Of a stretch of DNA of 64,000 nucleotides, positions 12,362-22,662 are shown one piece after another. Where the stretch lies: the NCBI GenBank assembly GCA_001986395.2, contig MQVO02000003.1:1674001-1738000 (forward strand), given 5' to 3'. Source of the stretch: Irpex lacteus (taxonomy: Eukaryota; Basidiomycota; Agaricomycetes; Polyporales; Irpicaceae). The position numbers and the translations under genes are program-made. Below the pieces are notes generated by a model. The model saw nothing but the letters and a program-made list of their open reading frames with translations. It ran no database searches and was not told the DNA's origin. How positions within the stretch are numbered: position 1 is the stretch's first letter; each line of letters begins with the position of its first letter.

Positions 12362-13946
12362 CTAGAAGTACAACCCCACCCAAGTATTCCGCCCAGCCTT
12401 GATGTTCAGCCTATCCTTCCCATCTTCCTCCCTCACCCAGCCCCTCGTGAAGCTCTTGTGGTAGTCGATGGCGTGCATGTTACGTGTCGTCGCCGAGCCA
12501 GCCTTGAGAGAAACTCTGCCCGAGAAGCCTGATCGCTCGTACTTCAGATAGAGGTCCCCAACGCCCGAGGCAGTATGTTTGCTGGCGATCTGACGGTGAG
12601 GCTCGTCATGGTCATCTTCTTCGCCGTTGCCACTAGAGGGAGACGAAGAGGAAGAAGAAGAGGGAGGAGTGGGTGCCATGAAGAAAAAGTCGGCTCGACC
12701 GTCTCCAGTGTTGGTGGTTAATTTCGCGTCTTCGAGGCCTTCCTCGGAGGAGGGATAGACATGCACGTTAGCGACGGCATCTCCGTATCTCGTCTCGAGT
12801 GTAGTGGAGTCGATGATGCTGACGTCTCCTACGAGATACCCTTTGCGTACCAGCAATCTGAGATCGTTTGCACGTATAGAGGCCGTAGGCAGGATTAAGT
12901 TTTGGTGAGGTGAGTCCACGGAAATCTCGAGTTTGTCGAGCGTGATCCCGGACCGTGTGCGAGATGCAAACTTCAGATGGACGAGGGAAGAGCTAAAGAT
13001 AGTAAGCTCCCTGAGCTGTGGTGGGACGTAGAGGACGATGTCAAAGCGCGCGCAGGAAGTTCCGTCGGCTCCAGAGATGCTGACAGGTGTGTCGAGGGTA
13101 GCCTGGCTGGAGGCTCTGCCGTCATCAACTTGCTCTTGGGTGGGGTACTTGAAGGAGACATCTGACAGAAGCGTCTCGTCGTTTGACCTCAGCACCAAGT
13201 CATACTTAATGGCGGTGGCGTCTTGGGCACCCTCGGTGATGATGAACGTCCCAAAGGCATCACCCTGGAGCTGCACGGTGTGCGATGCTCGAGAGATGTT
13301 GAAAGGAACAGAGTATGTTGTTGTATCCGGGTTGAAAGTATACACCGCGTTCTTACACTCTAGTGAGGCGTTGAACTTGGGCATGTTCTCCAAACCAGTC
13401 GGCGTGGGCTAAGTTTGGGTGGAGCGGCGTCAATTCACTGCAAGGCTGAAGTTATCTGATAAGATTGGATGCATACCTTGGCCGACCAGAAGATGAAACG
13501 AAGTGTTTGCCAGACGAAGACCAGACTCAAGACAGCACCGAACGCCTTCCAGAAAATGCCACAGCTAGGTATGTCCCGAAATGAGCGATTATTCCCTCAT
13601 ACCCTGCAAGAATCGTGAGGACGCACCGAAGACCGCAGCATGCACAACAACAGCAATCAGCGTGACGCTTCCGCTTTGGTCTGGCAATAGTAGGGAGAGT
13701 CGTATCCAGCTCAAGGTCCTCCTGATGAGTGCTGTATTCGCCATCAATCGGGCTGCGAAGAGAAATAGGTCCTGCCCGTCGCTGTCCCTCTTCGTTTTGC
13801 GGAAGTTGCTGGTCTACAGAGATGTTTTCGTCACATTTGACTCTACCATGCACAGCACTCTACCCACAGTCGTCGTATGCGTCCTTCAGCTTGAGAGCCG
13901 TCATAACGGCGCCGACCGTTCCCCAGAACTTGAAGTCGTGACCCAT
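12362..13946 (-). CDS. Single-pass membrane protein with beta-rich extracellular domain, hypothetical
   Basis: Minus-strand exons 13946-13868, 13813-13627, 13564-13477 and 13408-12362 give 466 aa. A cytosolic N-terminus carries a basic stop-transfer region and a striking Cys cluster (CCCCACCGLRC), then one transmembrane helix (KAFGAVLSLVFVWQTLRFIF). The large C-terminal region is rich in Val, Thr, Ser and Asp. It alternates as in a right-handed beta-helix or adhesin-like fold (for example LDKLEISVDSPHQNLIL and DVSIIDSTTLETRYGDA) and has a Ser-rich linker (SSSSSSSPSSGNGEEDD). The topology suggests a type II protein with an outer or luminal domain. Similar conserved but unnamed proteins are common in agaricomycetes; that is recollection, not a search result. 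Confidence 0.75.
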
Positions 13947-14671
13947 CGTGTAAAATGAGGGAGAATGAAGGTGGTGGTAAGAGGAAAAGGGACGGAAGAG
14001 CTTAAACCCTGGCTACAGGTGACCACAGTGGCCGCAATCTCAGAGTGTAGGAAAGCGTAGAGATGAGACTAGTTCTGGTGGTGGTGCGTATGGCAACAGC
14101 CAAAATACGTCGGGCGGTCGTCCGACCTCGTTGATCGACGGCAATGTGCGGGGCGCTCTCGGGATGGGATTTATCTGCTTTCGACGCAGGGCGGGGCGCC
14201 CTGGGGCTGCTGATGATTGATTGGAGGTATCTGATAAGATAATGATAGCGATGAGGATGCGAGCTATTTGACCCGAGGTAGCGCAAGGTATGCATAATTA
14301 CGGTCGTAGCTGTAACACGGGTCTCTAAGAGCTCACAGTAATCATATAGTAATACATGGGGAAAGAGTCGTGGAATAAACACATAAAAAAGCCATACTAC
14401 AATACATGTAAGAGGTCAGAGGGAATACATCCAGAGTCTGAGATCCAGGGCCATACTAGTAACAACAGTCGACACATGCATGCAAATCCACAGCTTCGGG
14501 GCAAAACCCCACCGTCCGTCCCTAAGCACGCCATCCGTATTAAGTTTACATGACAACAATCCCACCCTTTCATCGCCGTAAACGTCCAGTAGATATTACG
14601 TATCACTCGTCCTATTTCACCTATAGCAGCTGCAGCAGGTGCGGAATCCGAAGCCCGAAAGATGGTTCTGG
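13947..14671. other. Intergenic region between two minus-strand genes
   Basis: It holds the promoter of the 13946 gene and the 3' flank of the LRR gene. No ORF here continues through splice sites and no motif was recognised. Confidence 0.3.
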
Positions 14672-15983
14672 TTAGGTGGATGCGAGAGCATCCCACCTTA
14701 TCTCCTCCCCCTCACCAGGATCAAACGCATCACACTGCATGTCCATCAACCACTGCGCCCGCTCTGACTCTCGTCGACAAGACAAGAAATGAGCCGAGCC
14801 CATACAGCAGTTTTCTGAGCAGCCTCCTCCGGGGCCTGGAGGTGCTGAGGGGTCAGGTAGGCATGTAGTCACTGGAAGACGGGGGAGAAGAGGCGGGAGC
14901 GTTGAGCGTGTCGAGGCGAAGTCGAAGATCCGGATGCGCTGAGAAGAGGAAAGAGTCGGAGAAAAGAAGGAAAGGATGTGGAGTAATATTTCAGTAGGGA
15001 GGGATTCATGCGACGCTGCAGGCGAGGGGGAGGGTATTGAGGACGGGAGGAGAGCAGCGCGGGAATGGCGGAGAAGGGCAAGTGCATCCTCAGATACTCG
15101 TCGTTGAAGGATCTGGTTTCGAGTGAGAAGCTTTGCGCGCTCTTTGGTGTACTCTTTCATCGTCTCCCTGTCTTCGTCCGTATGAAGGTTGACCGAGTAC
15201 ATCTCGAATGTAGTGAGGGAATAGTTGGAACGCAGTGCATGATGAATCTTTTGCGCGTCGTCGAGCGAGAACTCGTTTCCGTTAAGACGGAGTGTGCGAA
15301 GATGGCAGCGTGGGGAGGTAAGGAAATCAGAGATTTGCGGCACGCAGGTTATGTCAAGCCCCATATGGGAGAGCTCGAGATTGTGGAGGTATCTGGTGTT
15401 CAGGCCTCCCAGCAGCCTCGGCACGAATGCACCATGATTTGGGTTTGTGCCCAGTCGGAGAGTTTCCAAATGTGATGAGTTTACCGCCGATATAAGGGAC
15501 TCAACGGGTCTCCTGGCAAAATCGAAACAGTTCTGTGAAGTAACGGCTGCATCAGTATAACTCTCATACTCGTCCACTGGGGATAATCACGAACATTCTG
15601 TAACCATAGACACTTGAGAGTTTGGTTGTTTGTAAGAAATGCGCTGATAGCGAGGAGATCGTTATCTTTCAACCTGCATCCACGCAGATCAATCTCAACG
15701 ATATCTGACTGAGAGCTAGGCAGAGAGCACAGGTGGTCGAAAACCTCGGTCCAGCCGTCGTTCACCAGGTCAAGACCATCGAGCAACACTTTGCGTACCA
15801 CCCTGCGTTTTGCAATCGCTGAGATTATCTCTGCTGTGTCTACGGTTAAGTACGTATCAGTGTTGTAGCATTGAATGAACTAGTAGAAGGCATACCAGAA
15901 GTGATTAGGCGGGCTCGAGAGACAACGCCATCGTCGGGAGCTCTGCCAATGCGTGCTTTGCGGCGGAGAGGTAAGGACGCCAT
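14672..15983 (-). CDS. Leucine-rich-repeat (RNI-like) protein with C-terminal F-box-like motif
   Basis: Minus-strand exons 15983-15896, 15839-15595 and 15532-14672 give 397 aa. Residues from about 40 to 220 form LRRs of ribonuclease-inhibitor type: VEIDLRGCRLKDNDLLAISA, LKCLWLQN, LETLRLGTN, LHNLELSHMGL and LRTLRLNGNEFS. A basic helical linker (KERAKLLTRNQILQRR) and a Ser/Pro stretch follow. Then comes LPTEILLHILSFF, a good match to the first helix of an F-box (LPxEil..il.f), and a Cys/Gly tail (GGGCSENCCMG). F-boxes normally precede LRRs, so the order is odd. If functional, it would be an SCF substrate adaptor; this is inference. It is divergent from TFA1 over a 460 bp shared promoter. Confidence 0.75.
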
Positions 15984-16443
15984 TGACTACAGTCACAGCC
16001 ATGCTTTTATAAGAGAGAGTGATAGTCAGTAGGAAAACGATACATGCCCGGCGCACTTCGTGGCTTGAGGTGAGGTAGTGTAGTAGAGTGCCTTCTGCGG
16101 GACCAGTGTCTTTAAGTACTCAGCGCTTAGCTGCCTGTATTGGAATGAGGTCACAAAGGTGTGACGCCGCAAAATGCCGCGGCCCCTCGGCAGCGCCGTT
16201 TTTCTGGGTTGTGACGGGGTGTGACGCTGACCTTGAGAGATGTGACAGTAAAGAGGCGCCTGTGACGCCGAATTTACTCGTAACGTCCATGATTGCTATG
16301 CGGTCCCGAAGGGCTCTTGTCCGCCACTGTCATCTTCCTCGTCCTCCTCCCCGTCCCCACGAGGTATAATACGCGTCCTGGATACCTGTTTGGCTTCCTT
16401 CTTGCAGCTATAGTGCTCGCGTTGGCCGCGGCGGCCCAGATAA
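15984..16443. promoter_or_regulatory. Divergent promoter (LRR gene / TFA1) with repeated TGTGAC(G) motifs
   Basis: Five TGTGAC copies occur on the + strand at 16160, 16210, 16220, 16241 and 16261. Four are TGTGACG, and one inverted TCACA sits at 16151. TGACG is the ATF/CREB half-site, so a bZIP site cluster is plausible. The 16160-16267 segment lies between the divergent starts at 15983 and 16444. Confidence 0.45.
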
Positions 16444-18261
16444 ATGTCGCTTTCATCGTTGTCCAAAGAGGATCAAGAAGCTCTTCGACTTTTGGTGCAA
16501 CATGTTCTGCGTGCGTTTTATGAACCGAAGTTTACGGTCGTGATGGATCAGTTGGTACGGCACACTGTGTAAGTATCTAGACAGAATATAGCAGAATACG
16601 ATCGTTGTTCACACATTTGGATGCAAAGCATCAAGGATGACGACCTGGCCGGAAGGATGGGATTGGCTTTGAAGGAGCTCGGAAAGGTCATGGCTGTCCT
16701 CGAGAATGATAAACTCATTCGAGTGTACGTTCCCCTTACACATTTTCTGACTCGATGGGGACCTTATAGTCTGCAGTTATCGTCAAAACGAGCTGAAGGA
16801 GGGTGCACAGCGTTCTGTCGGCCGCCAATACTATTACATCGACTATCAGTTCTTTTGTAACGTGGTTAAATGGAGGGTTGCGGAAATGCATCGTCGTATC
16901 GACTCCACATTAAGGAATGCAAGTATTACAAAGCTAACTCAATGATGTTGAAGATTCATCTGCTGACACGACTCTTCGTCCTCTAGCAACTTGACAACAA
17001 GGGGTATATATGTCCTCAATGTGGCAAGTCATTCTCGCCCCTCGAGGTGGATAAGCTCGTCGATTTTATGGCCGGGACATTCAACTGTGACATCTGCAGA
17101 GCAGAGCTCACGGACAACGAGAACGCGGAGAGTGTGAAGGGGAGTCAGGATCGCATGCAAAGGTTCAACAGGCAGATGCGTTTCATTCGGGAGGGGCTAC
17201 GGAGATCAGAGGACATGGTTCTCCCAGCGTAGGTTAAAGATGCAAATGCTCGGGAGCACCAGTCTCACTATAATCATTGTTAAGATTCGATGTCGCGGTT
17301 TGGATCAAGCAGAACATCATTGACGTAGAACGCGCCAAAGCGGCGGCCCAGTCTGGTGGGCTCAAGATTGCAGGCGCATCTGGAGACGGCAAGCAGGAGG
17401 ATGCAATTGGCATCGTTTTGACCATGGACAAAGACGAGGCGACTCAGAGAGCAGAGAGAGACAAGGAGGCGGCTGCGAAACGCATGCAGAATATTTTGCC
17501 TGCGTGGCATCTCAAGAGTACAATATCGGGCGACCTTACAGCGCTTGGTATAAAGGAGAACGCGCGAGCAGAAGAGGACGCCAAGGATAACACGGAGAGA
17601 TTACCAAGCTCGAACGATGCTATTCTACGTGGTTTAGGGAAGCCAGATGAGCAGCCTATGCGTCTTGTTACGGAGGAGGCCAAGCCGGATGTTACTCACG
17701 ACCGCGAGGCAGATTGTAAGCCAACGGTCCTGACGTCTAATACTGACGCATCGCTATTTACACCTTTGTCACAGATTATGACCAGTATTACGCATCACTG
17801 GCCAACTCTGCAGGTCCGTCAGGTGAAGTGACACCTGTAACAGTGCATACGAATGGACTAGGTCAAGAGGAAGAAGACGTGAAACCATCTGTTGAGTATC
17901 TGGACTCTCTGAACGATTACCGCAAACGATCACGATCCGCGGAGGTTTCTGCACCGGACCGTGGGCTGAGCAAAACACCTCGACTGAACGGTTACGATTC
18001 ACCGCATTCCGCTTTGCCACCAGAGTCCGAGCCTGTGGTGGCCGCTGAGGCAGAGATGGTTGTAGAATCGTCGGATGACCCTACAGTCTATGGTAAGCTC
18101 TTGGTCTTCATTACAACATGTTTGATCTATGCTGACAGCGTATTCCCACAGTCAATGGTGAACCCATGCCGTTCTCTGCAGTGACGGAAGAGCACATGGA
18201 GTCGATGACACCGGACGAGTACACGGCTTACTTTGAGGTGTTCGAGGCTCGTGCAGGATGA
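16444..18261 (+). CDS. TFA1: Transcription initiation factor TFIIE, alpha subunit
   Basis: TFIIE-alpha joins the RNA polymerase II pre-initiation complex and recruits TFIIH. Seven exons (16444-16568, 16629-16724, 16777-16918, 16987-17228, 17285-17715, 17775-18092, 18152-18261) give 487 aa. The N-terminal winged helix is recognisable (LVQHVLRAFYEPKFTVVMDQ, then LGKVMAVLENDKLI, YRQNELKEGAQRSVGRQYYY and FFCNVVKWRVAEM). A zinc ribbon follows: CPQCGKSF ... CDICRAEL. Further on are RFNRQMRFIREGLRRSED, the conserved AWHLKSTISGDLTALG and DQYYASL, an acidic middle region, and a short acidic C-terminal helix (MTPDEYTAYFEVFEA). Intron 3 (16919-16986) begins GCAAGT, a textbook GC donor. The acceptor of exon 3 was set at 16776 because only that phase keeps the conserved RQNELKEGAQRSVG frame. 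Confidence 0.93.
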
Positions 18262-18585
18262 TGCGGAGGGTCGCAGGGTGAGGGCGTTGTACGACCAGGA
18301 CAATTGTAGATTATCATCTGCTCCAATACAGAGTAATTTGTGTAAGTACCACCAGAACTTAGATAATGTTTTGTATGTTTGGCGAATGACAGAAGGGCGG
18401 CTGAGTCACCGTGTGAGAGTAATACGGGCATGGATTGGCGACCCAGGGAGATCTTGCACCAGATCAAGCTTGTTCTCGATAAGATTTGTCAGTACCCACA
18501 GCCGCGGACCAGGTATGATGACACTACTCAGTAAAACGGGTCACGCCGTCGTGGGTATATATACGACTGTGTCTGGGAGCATACC
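18262..18585 (+). promoter_or_regulatory. ECM4 promoter with TATA box
   Basis: A clean TATATATA occurs at about 18555-18562, only about 25-30 bp before the upstream ATG (18586) and about 165 bp before a second in-frame ATG (18727). This spacing bears on which start is used. Confidence 0.5.
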
Positions 18586-20029
18586 ATGTCTCGCATCTTA
18601 CCCACACTCTCTCACCTTCGCCTACAAGCTTTCCCAGTCTCCCCCTCACGTGGATTTCGCCAATTGTCAATCACACGTGCACCTGTGCTACGACAACCTA
18701 TAGTCAGCAAAAGCAGGACTGCCAACATGAGTACTAATAGCAACGCCGATATCTCGAAAATGCAAGCCGAAAAGGATGGCTCTTTTAAGAGGAAGGCCTC
18801 TAGCTTCAGGAGCCACATCACGAAAGACGGGCAGTATACTCCCGAGAAAGGTGCGTTATTCGTGTCGACTTCATGGTGTGTCCCAAGGCGACTGACGATT
18901 CTCCTTAGGGAGGTATCATCTTTATGTATCGTACGCATGTCGTATGTTAAGCTCGCTGTCCATGGAAACGCGTTGCAGGTACTTACAGAGTGTGTTATAG
19001 CATGGGCGACGCGCACCTTAATAGTAAGGCAGCTTAAGGGCCTCGAAGACTTCGTTGGTGCGTTTTGACACCTATTGCACGGCCTTCAATCTCTGACATT
19101 CGTGTATAGGCGTGACCGTCGTCTCTCCTCGCATGGGAGAACACGGCTGGCCTCTGGGCGATGTCGACCCCTTCCCCGCCGCAGACCCCGATCCTGTCAA
19201 CGGCGCACAGCACATCAAAGACCTCTACAATAAAGTTCAGCCAGACTACGATGGCCGGTATACTGTTCCCGTTCTCTGGGATAAGAAGACGTCGACCATT
19301 GTCAATAACGAGAGCTCGGAGATCATCAGGATGTTCAACTCAGAGTTCAACGACCAGTCGCCAGAGGAGAAGGCGAAGTTGGATTATTATCCGGAGGCAT
19401 TGAGGGAAGAGATTGATAGTGTGAACGAGTGGGTGTATGACACCGTCAATAGTAAGTTCTCTTGTATGCTTCCTAGTGTTCGATTCGTGGCAGCTAATGC
19501 CGGGATTTCGCAGATGGGGTTTACAAATCCGGCTTCGCAACGACACAGTCGGCATACGAAGCTGCTGTTGTTCCCCTCTTCAAATCTCTTGACCGCCTAG
19601 AGAGCATGCTCGAAGGCAAGGACTATCTCATCGGCAATCGCCTCACAGAGGCAGACATCAGGCTCTTCGTCACCATTGTACGTCTCTTTTGCTTTCAGCG
19701 TTTTATCATCATCCTGAATGCGACATCACAAAGGTCCGCTTCGACCCAGTCTATGTCGGCCACTTCAAATGCAATATTCGCACCATACGTGATGGGTACC
19801 CGAACCTTCACCGCTGGATGCGCAAGTTGTATTGGACCATCCCAGCTTTCAAGGATACATGCAACTTCGAGCATATCAAGACGCATTATTATTGGAGTCA
19901 TCCGATGGTGAGCATACATCCAGTTTTATCTCGAGCGTTACATGGGGATGCTCATGGGCTCGTGTGATATAGATTAACCCGCATAGGGTTGTCCCTGTCG
20001 GACCCGAACCGAACATCCTCCCACTTTGA
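18586..20029 (+). CDS. ECM4: Omega/xi-class glutathione transferase, glutathionyl-hydroquinone reductase type
   Basis: These enzymes use a catalytic Cys to reduce glutathionyl-quinones or act as omega GSTs. Seven exons (18586-18850, 18909-18941, 19001-19057, 19110-19451, 19514-19677, 19734-19907, 19973-20029) give 363 aa. The active-site motif YACPWATR spans the exon 2/3 junction. Family blocks follow: VVSPRMGEHGWPL, GRYTVPVLWDKKTSTIVNNE, SSEIIRMFNSEFN, YKSGFATTQSAYE, YLIGNRLTEADIRLFVTI, VRFDPVYVGHFKCN and YPNLHRWMRKLYW. The tail ENIL...LPL is short. The first 45 residues (for example LPTLSHLRLQAFPVSPSRGF) are Arg/Ser-rich without acids, like a mitochondrial presequence. A second ATG at 18727 would give a cytosolic form. 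Confidence 0.92.
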
Positions 20030-20345
20030 GTGTCCCTAGCCATCTCAATGTCAGAGATTGTCGGCGAGAGGAGAAGGAGACTTTAAGAAGTGTCAAGTGG
20101 CGACTCGTTTTGAACAATAGCAATTGTATTTTTATTAGCAGAGCAAGTGTACACAAATCGAGACGTCTTGTGTTCAGCCTGCTATGTCCTCATTTCAGCA
20201 ACTCGAGCACAAATTGGTGACTTTCCTCTGCATCACACATTCTCAAGAACCTGGCTAGTAATGCGTTTATACATTCGAGGATAAGTCACCAGCAGCTACG
20301 ATACAATCACAATATTCCCTTGGGATCAAATACTCTGCAGCGACT
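20030..20345. other. Convergent 3' region
   Basis: Short tail-to-tail spacer between the ECM4 gene (+) and the RING gene (-). Nothing else was seen. Confidence 0.3.
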
Positions 20346-22208
20346 CTACGACTTGAATATACGCAAAAGCCTAGCCTCAGTGATAATCCGTGTTCTACAG
20401 AGAGGGCACTCCCTAGTCCCGTTCATGATGAGGTCTGAACAAGGACGACACATGCACAAATGCCTGCAGATACCAGACATGAGACATTCTCCACGAAATG
20501 AGTAGCATATAGTCAAAAGGTTTGACGTACCCGCAGTCCACGATAGCAATATTCGCCTCTTCGTCCTGACATATCACGCATAGTCCTGTCCGCTCAAGGT
20601 GCGACGCCATATGCTGTGCCTTGGTCGACATTTTCCCTCTCGGAGGCTCTTCATGTGATCCCGCCGAAGGTGACGGTGACGGAGCGGGAGCAGGACCGGG
20701 TGTTGACGCTCCCTCGGACGATGTGCCGCTGGTTTGATTTCCAGCCTGCTGCTCCTGTTGCCCTTCCCTCTCACGTCGCGAAGCTTCCTCACGCTCTTCG
20801 TGTTCCATCCTCGACTGCTCTAGAGCCTCTTGCAACTCTCGCTCTTCCTCTTCCTCTCGTCTCGCGTGTGCCTCACGCTCAGCACGCTCGTCGTTAATTA
20901 GAGTTTGCACCTTGGCGACGAGCTCGCTTTTCTCTACCACCATACTCGCATTGACGTGGTTTCGGAAGAGGACTGCTTTCAGTGTTGAAATAGGAAGTGC
21001 TTGTACCTCGCCTGTGGACATTGTGAGAAGTTCGTCTAGAGTGGGTAGTGATGGACGAGGAGGAGGGGAGGTGGCGCGAGAAGCACCGGCGGGTGCACGG
21101 GGCGTAGAAGCTGAACGAGGTCGAGGATTGGTTGGTGGAACGTTCAAATGAGGAGAGCTGGTATTTTGGTGGGGGTATGGGTGAGGGGAGGGATTATGAG
21201 GAGAAGGCCGTGGTGTTGTCGTATTCGGGCGTGGGGGATTGTTTGCATTATTCTGAGGTCCAGAATTATTCGCGTTGAAATACGGTGAGTCGCGGGGTGG
21301 CGGGTTACGTGGAGGAGGGTATGTTGGATCAGGTTCAAGATCTGGGCGAGCAAAGCTTGGTTGAGAAGTTGTCCGAGCACGAGGTTGCGGTTGCTGTTGC
21401 TGTTGCTGTCTTTGCGAAGTCTGCTGTGAAGATCCTGGAGGGGGCTGAAATTCGGCGTTCATCGCTTCCATTGCACGGGAAATAATACCTCGTGGTCTCT
21501 CTGCGCTCCTAGCTGGAATTGCATGTAGCCTATAGTATCTCTGACAAGGTTGTGGCGTCAGCGTATGCCTTCTAGTGACGTGATCTATAGAAAACTAACT
21601 TCTCGTTGAGGAGGCAGACAACCATTGGGTGCCTGACAGAAGGCCTGGTTAGTGATGCCTATCACGAGTCCGCCACAGCACCTTACTCTCGCGCCGATGA
21701 TTCGATCAATAAGGTCGTCCTTCTCGACGACGCTACGAACATCAATGCCATAATCATTCGCGTACTTCTTGAGCTTAGCCAGGGAGAGACCACGCAATTG
21801 ACCTTTTCCAGCAGCTGTAACTGAACGCTTCCTCGCATCAGATCTACCGGCCACGACGTTTTGGTTTATTGGATCCGGGGCGACTATGCTTACTATTGAG
21901 GCTCTCTATGCAGTACGCACAAACAGGCATAGGATCATAGCCCGAGTTGTTACTACGAGGCATCAGCGCCTGGTAATCGCTACATGAATGACAATATGAG
22001 TATCCTATGATCGCGAAGCCACGTTGTGTATGATGAGAAATTGAGATAGGCTATGCGAGCTTGATATAGACGCACCACAATGATTACACCTGCGCGATCG
22101 TGCAAAGAGCATGTTGAACTCCTTGTTACATTTGCGACAGGAGTTCTCGTGCTCGGTGGCTTGTGGCGGAGGGCCGCTGAGGAGGGGCATACCTCTGCCT
22201 GCCGACAT
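20346..22208 (-). CDS. FYVE-SAP-RING E3 ubiquitin ligase (RNF34/rififylin-like architecture)
   Basis: Minus-strand exons 22208-22076, 22004-21894, 21820-21687, 21632-21600, 21540-20531 and 20463-20346 give 512 aa. From the N-terminus: a FYVE-type zinc finger (CRKCNKEFN ... RRCNHCGYSYCHSCSDY ... CAYCIE, residues about 20-80), then a SAP-like helix pair (LRGLSLAKLKKYANDYGID). A long Pro/Asn/Gln-rich linker follows, with a glutamine run encoded by a CTG/TTG microsatellite at 21389-21410. A second short LxTLKAVLFRNHVNASMVVEK helix pair (SAP-like) and a Glu/Arg coiled coil precede a C-terminal C3HC4 RING (CVICQDEE ... CGHLCMCRPC ... CPLCRTRI). The same order occurs in animal RNF34/RFFL, which bind membranes and ubiquitinate signalling proteins. 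The exon 2/3 junction was chosen because it restores the SAP frame. Confidence 0.88.
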
Positions 22209-22662
22209 CGTTCGCGCAGGTCAACTCGCTGTGAACGTGGCGGTTGAGTAACAAGAGTCAATTGCAGCCCGAAGCAGTGCTGCATCTCTGCCCAAGCTTC
22301 ACAGAATGGGCTGAGTAATGCTGCGCCCGTAATCTTACCCAGCGTTTAGGTCACATGCTGCCCACTAGATACTTCTCGAATCCTCGTGCAAAGTCTTTTT
22401 TCTCGAGCTGTGGCTGGCAGTAGGAGGTTGCTGACAGATCTGGCGACTGCTTACAGAGGCAGTGATCGGGAAATACCAGTTGCTCTAATGTTCAAAATAA
22501 CGAAGCTATAGGATGAATGACTAGACGACTCTAAGATAAACGAAAATGGAGCACAATAACTTATAGAACGTCAGATGAACATAGCCAAGACACGAAAGAG
22601 GGTAAGGAACGAAAAAAAGAACTAGCGAGTGTGCGTGGCACGAGATGGGAATGAGGAAATAA
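22209..22662. other. Intergenic region: RING-gene promoter and 3' flank of the chromodomain gene
   Basis: No gene was seen. The right part is A-rich, consistent with a 3' untranslated region of the minus-strand gene ending at 22663. Confidence 0.3.
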
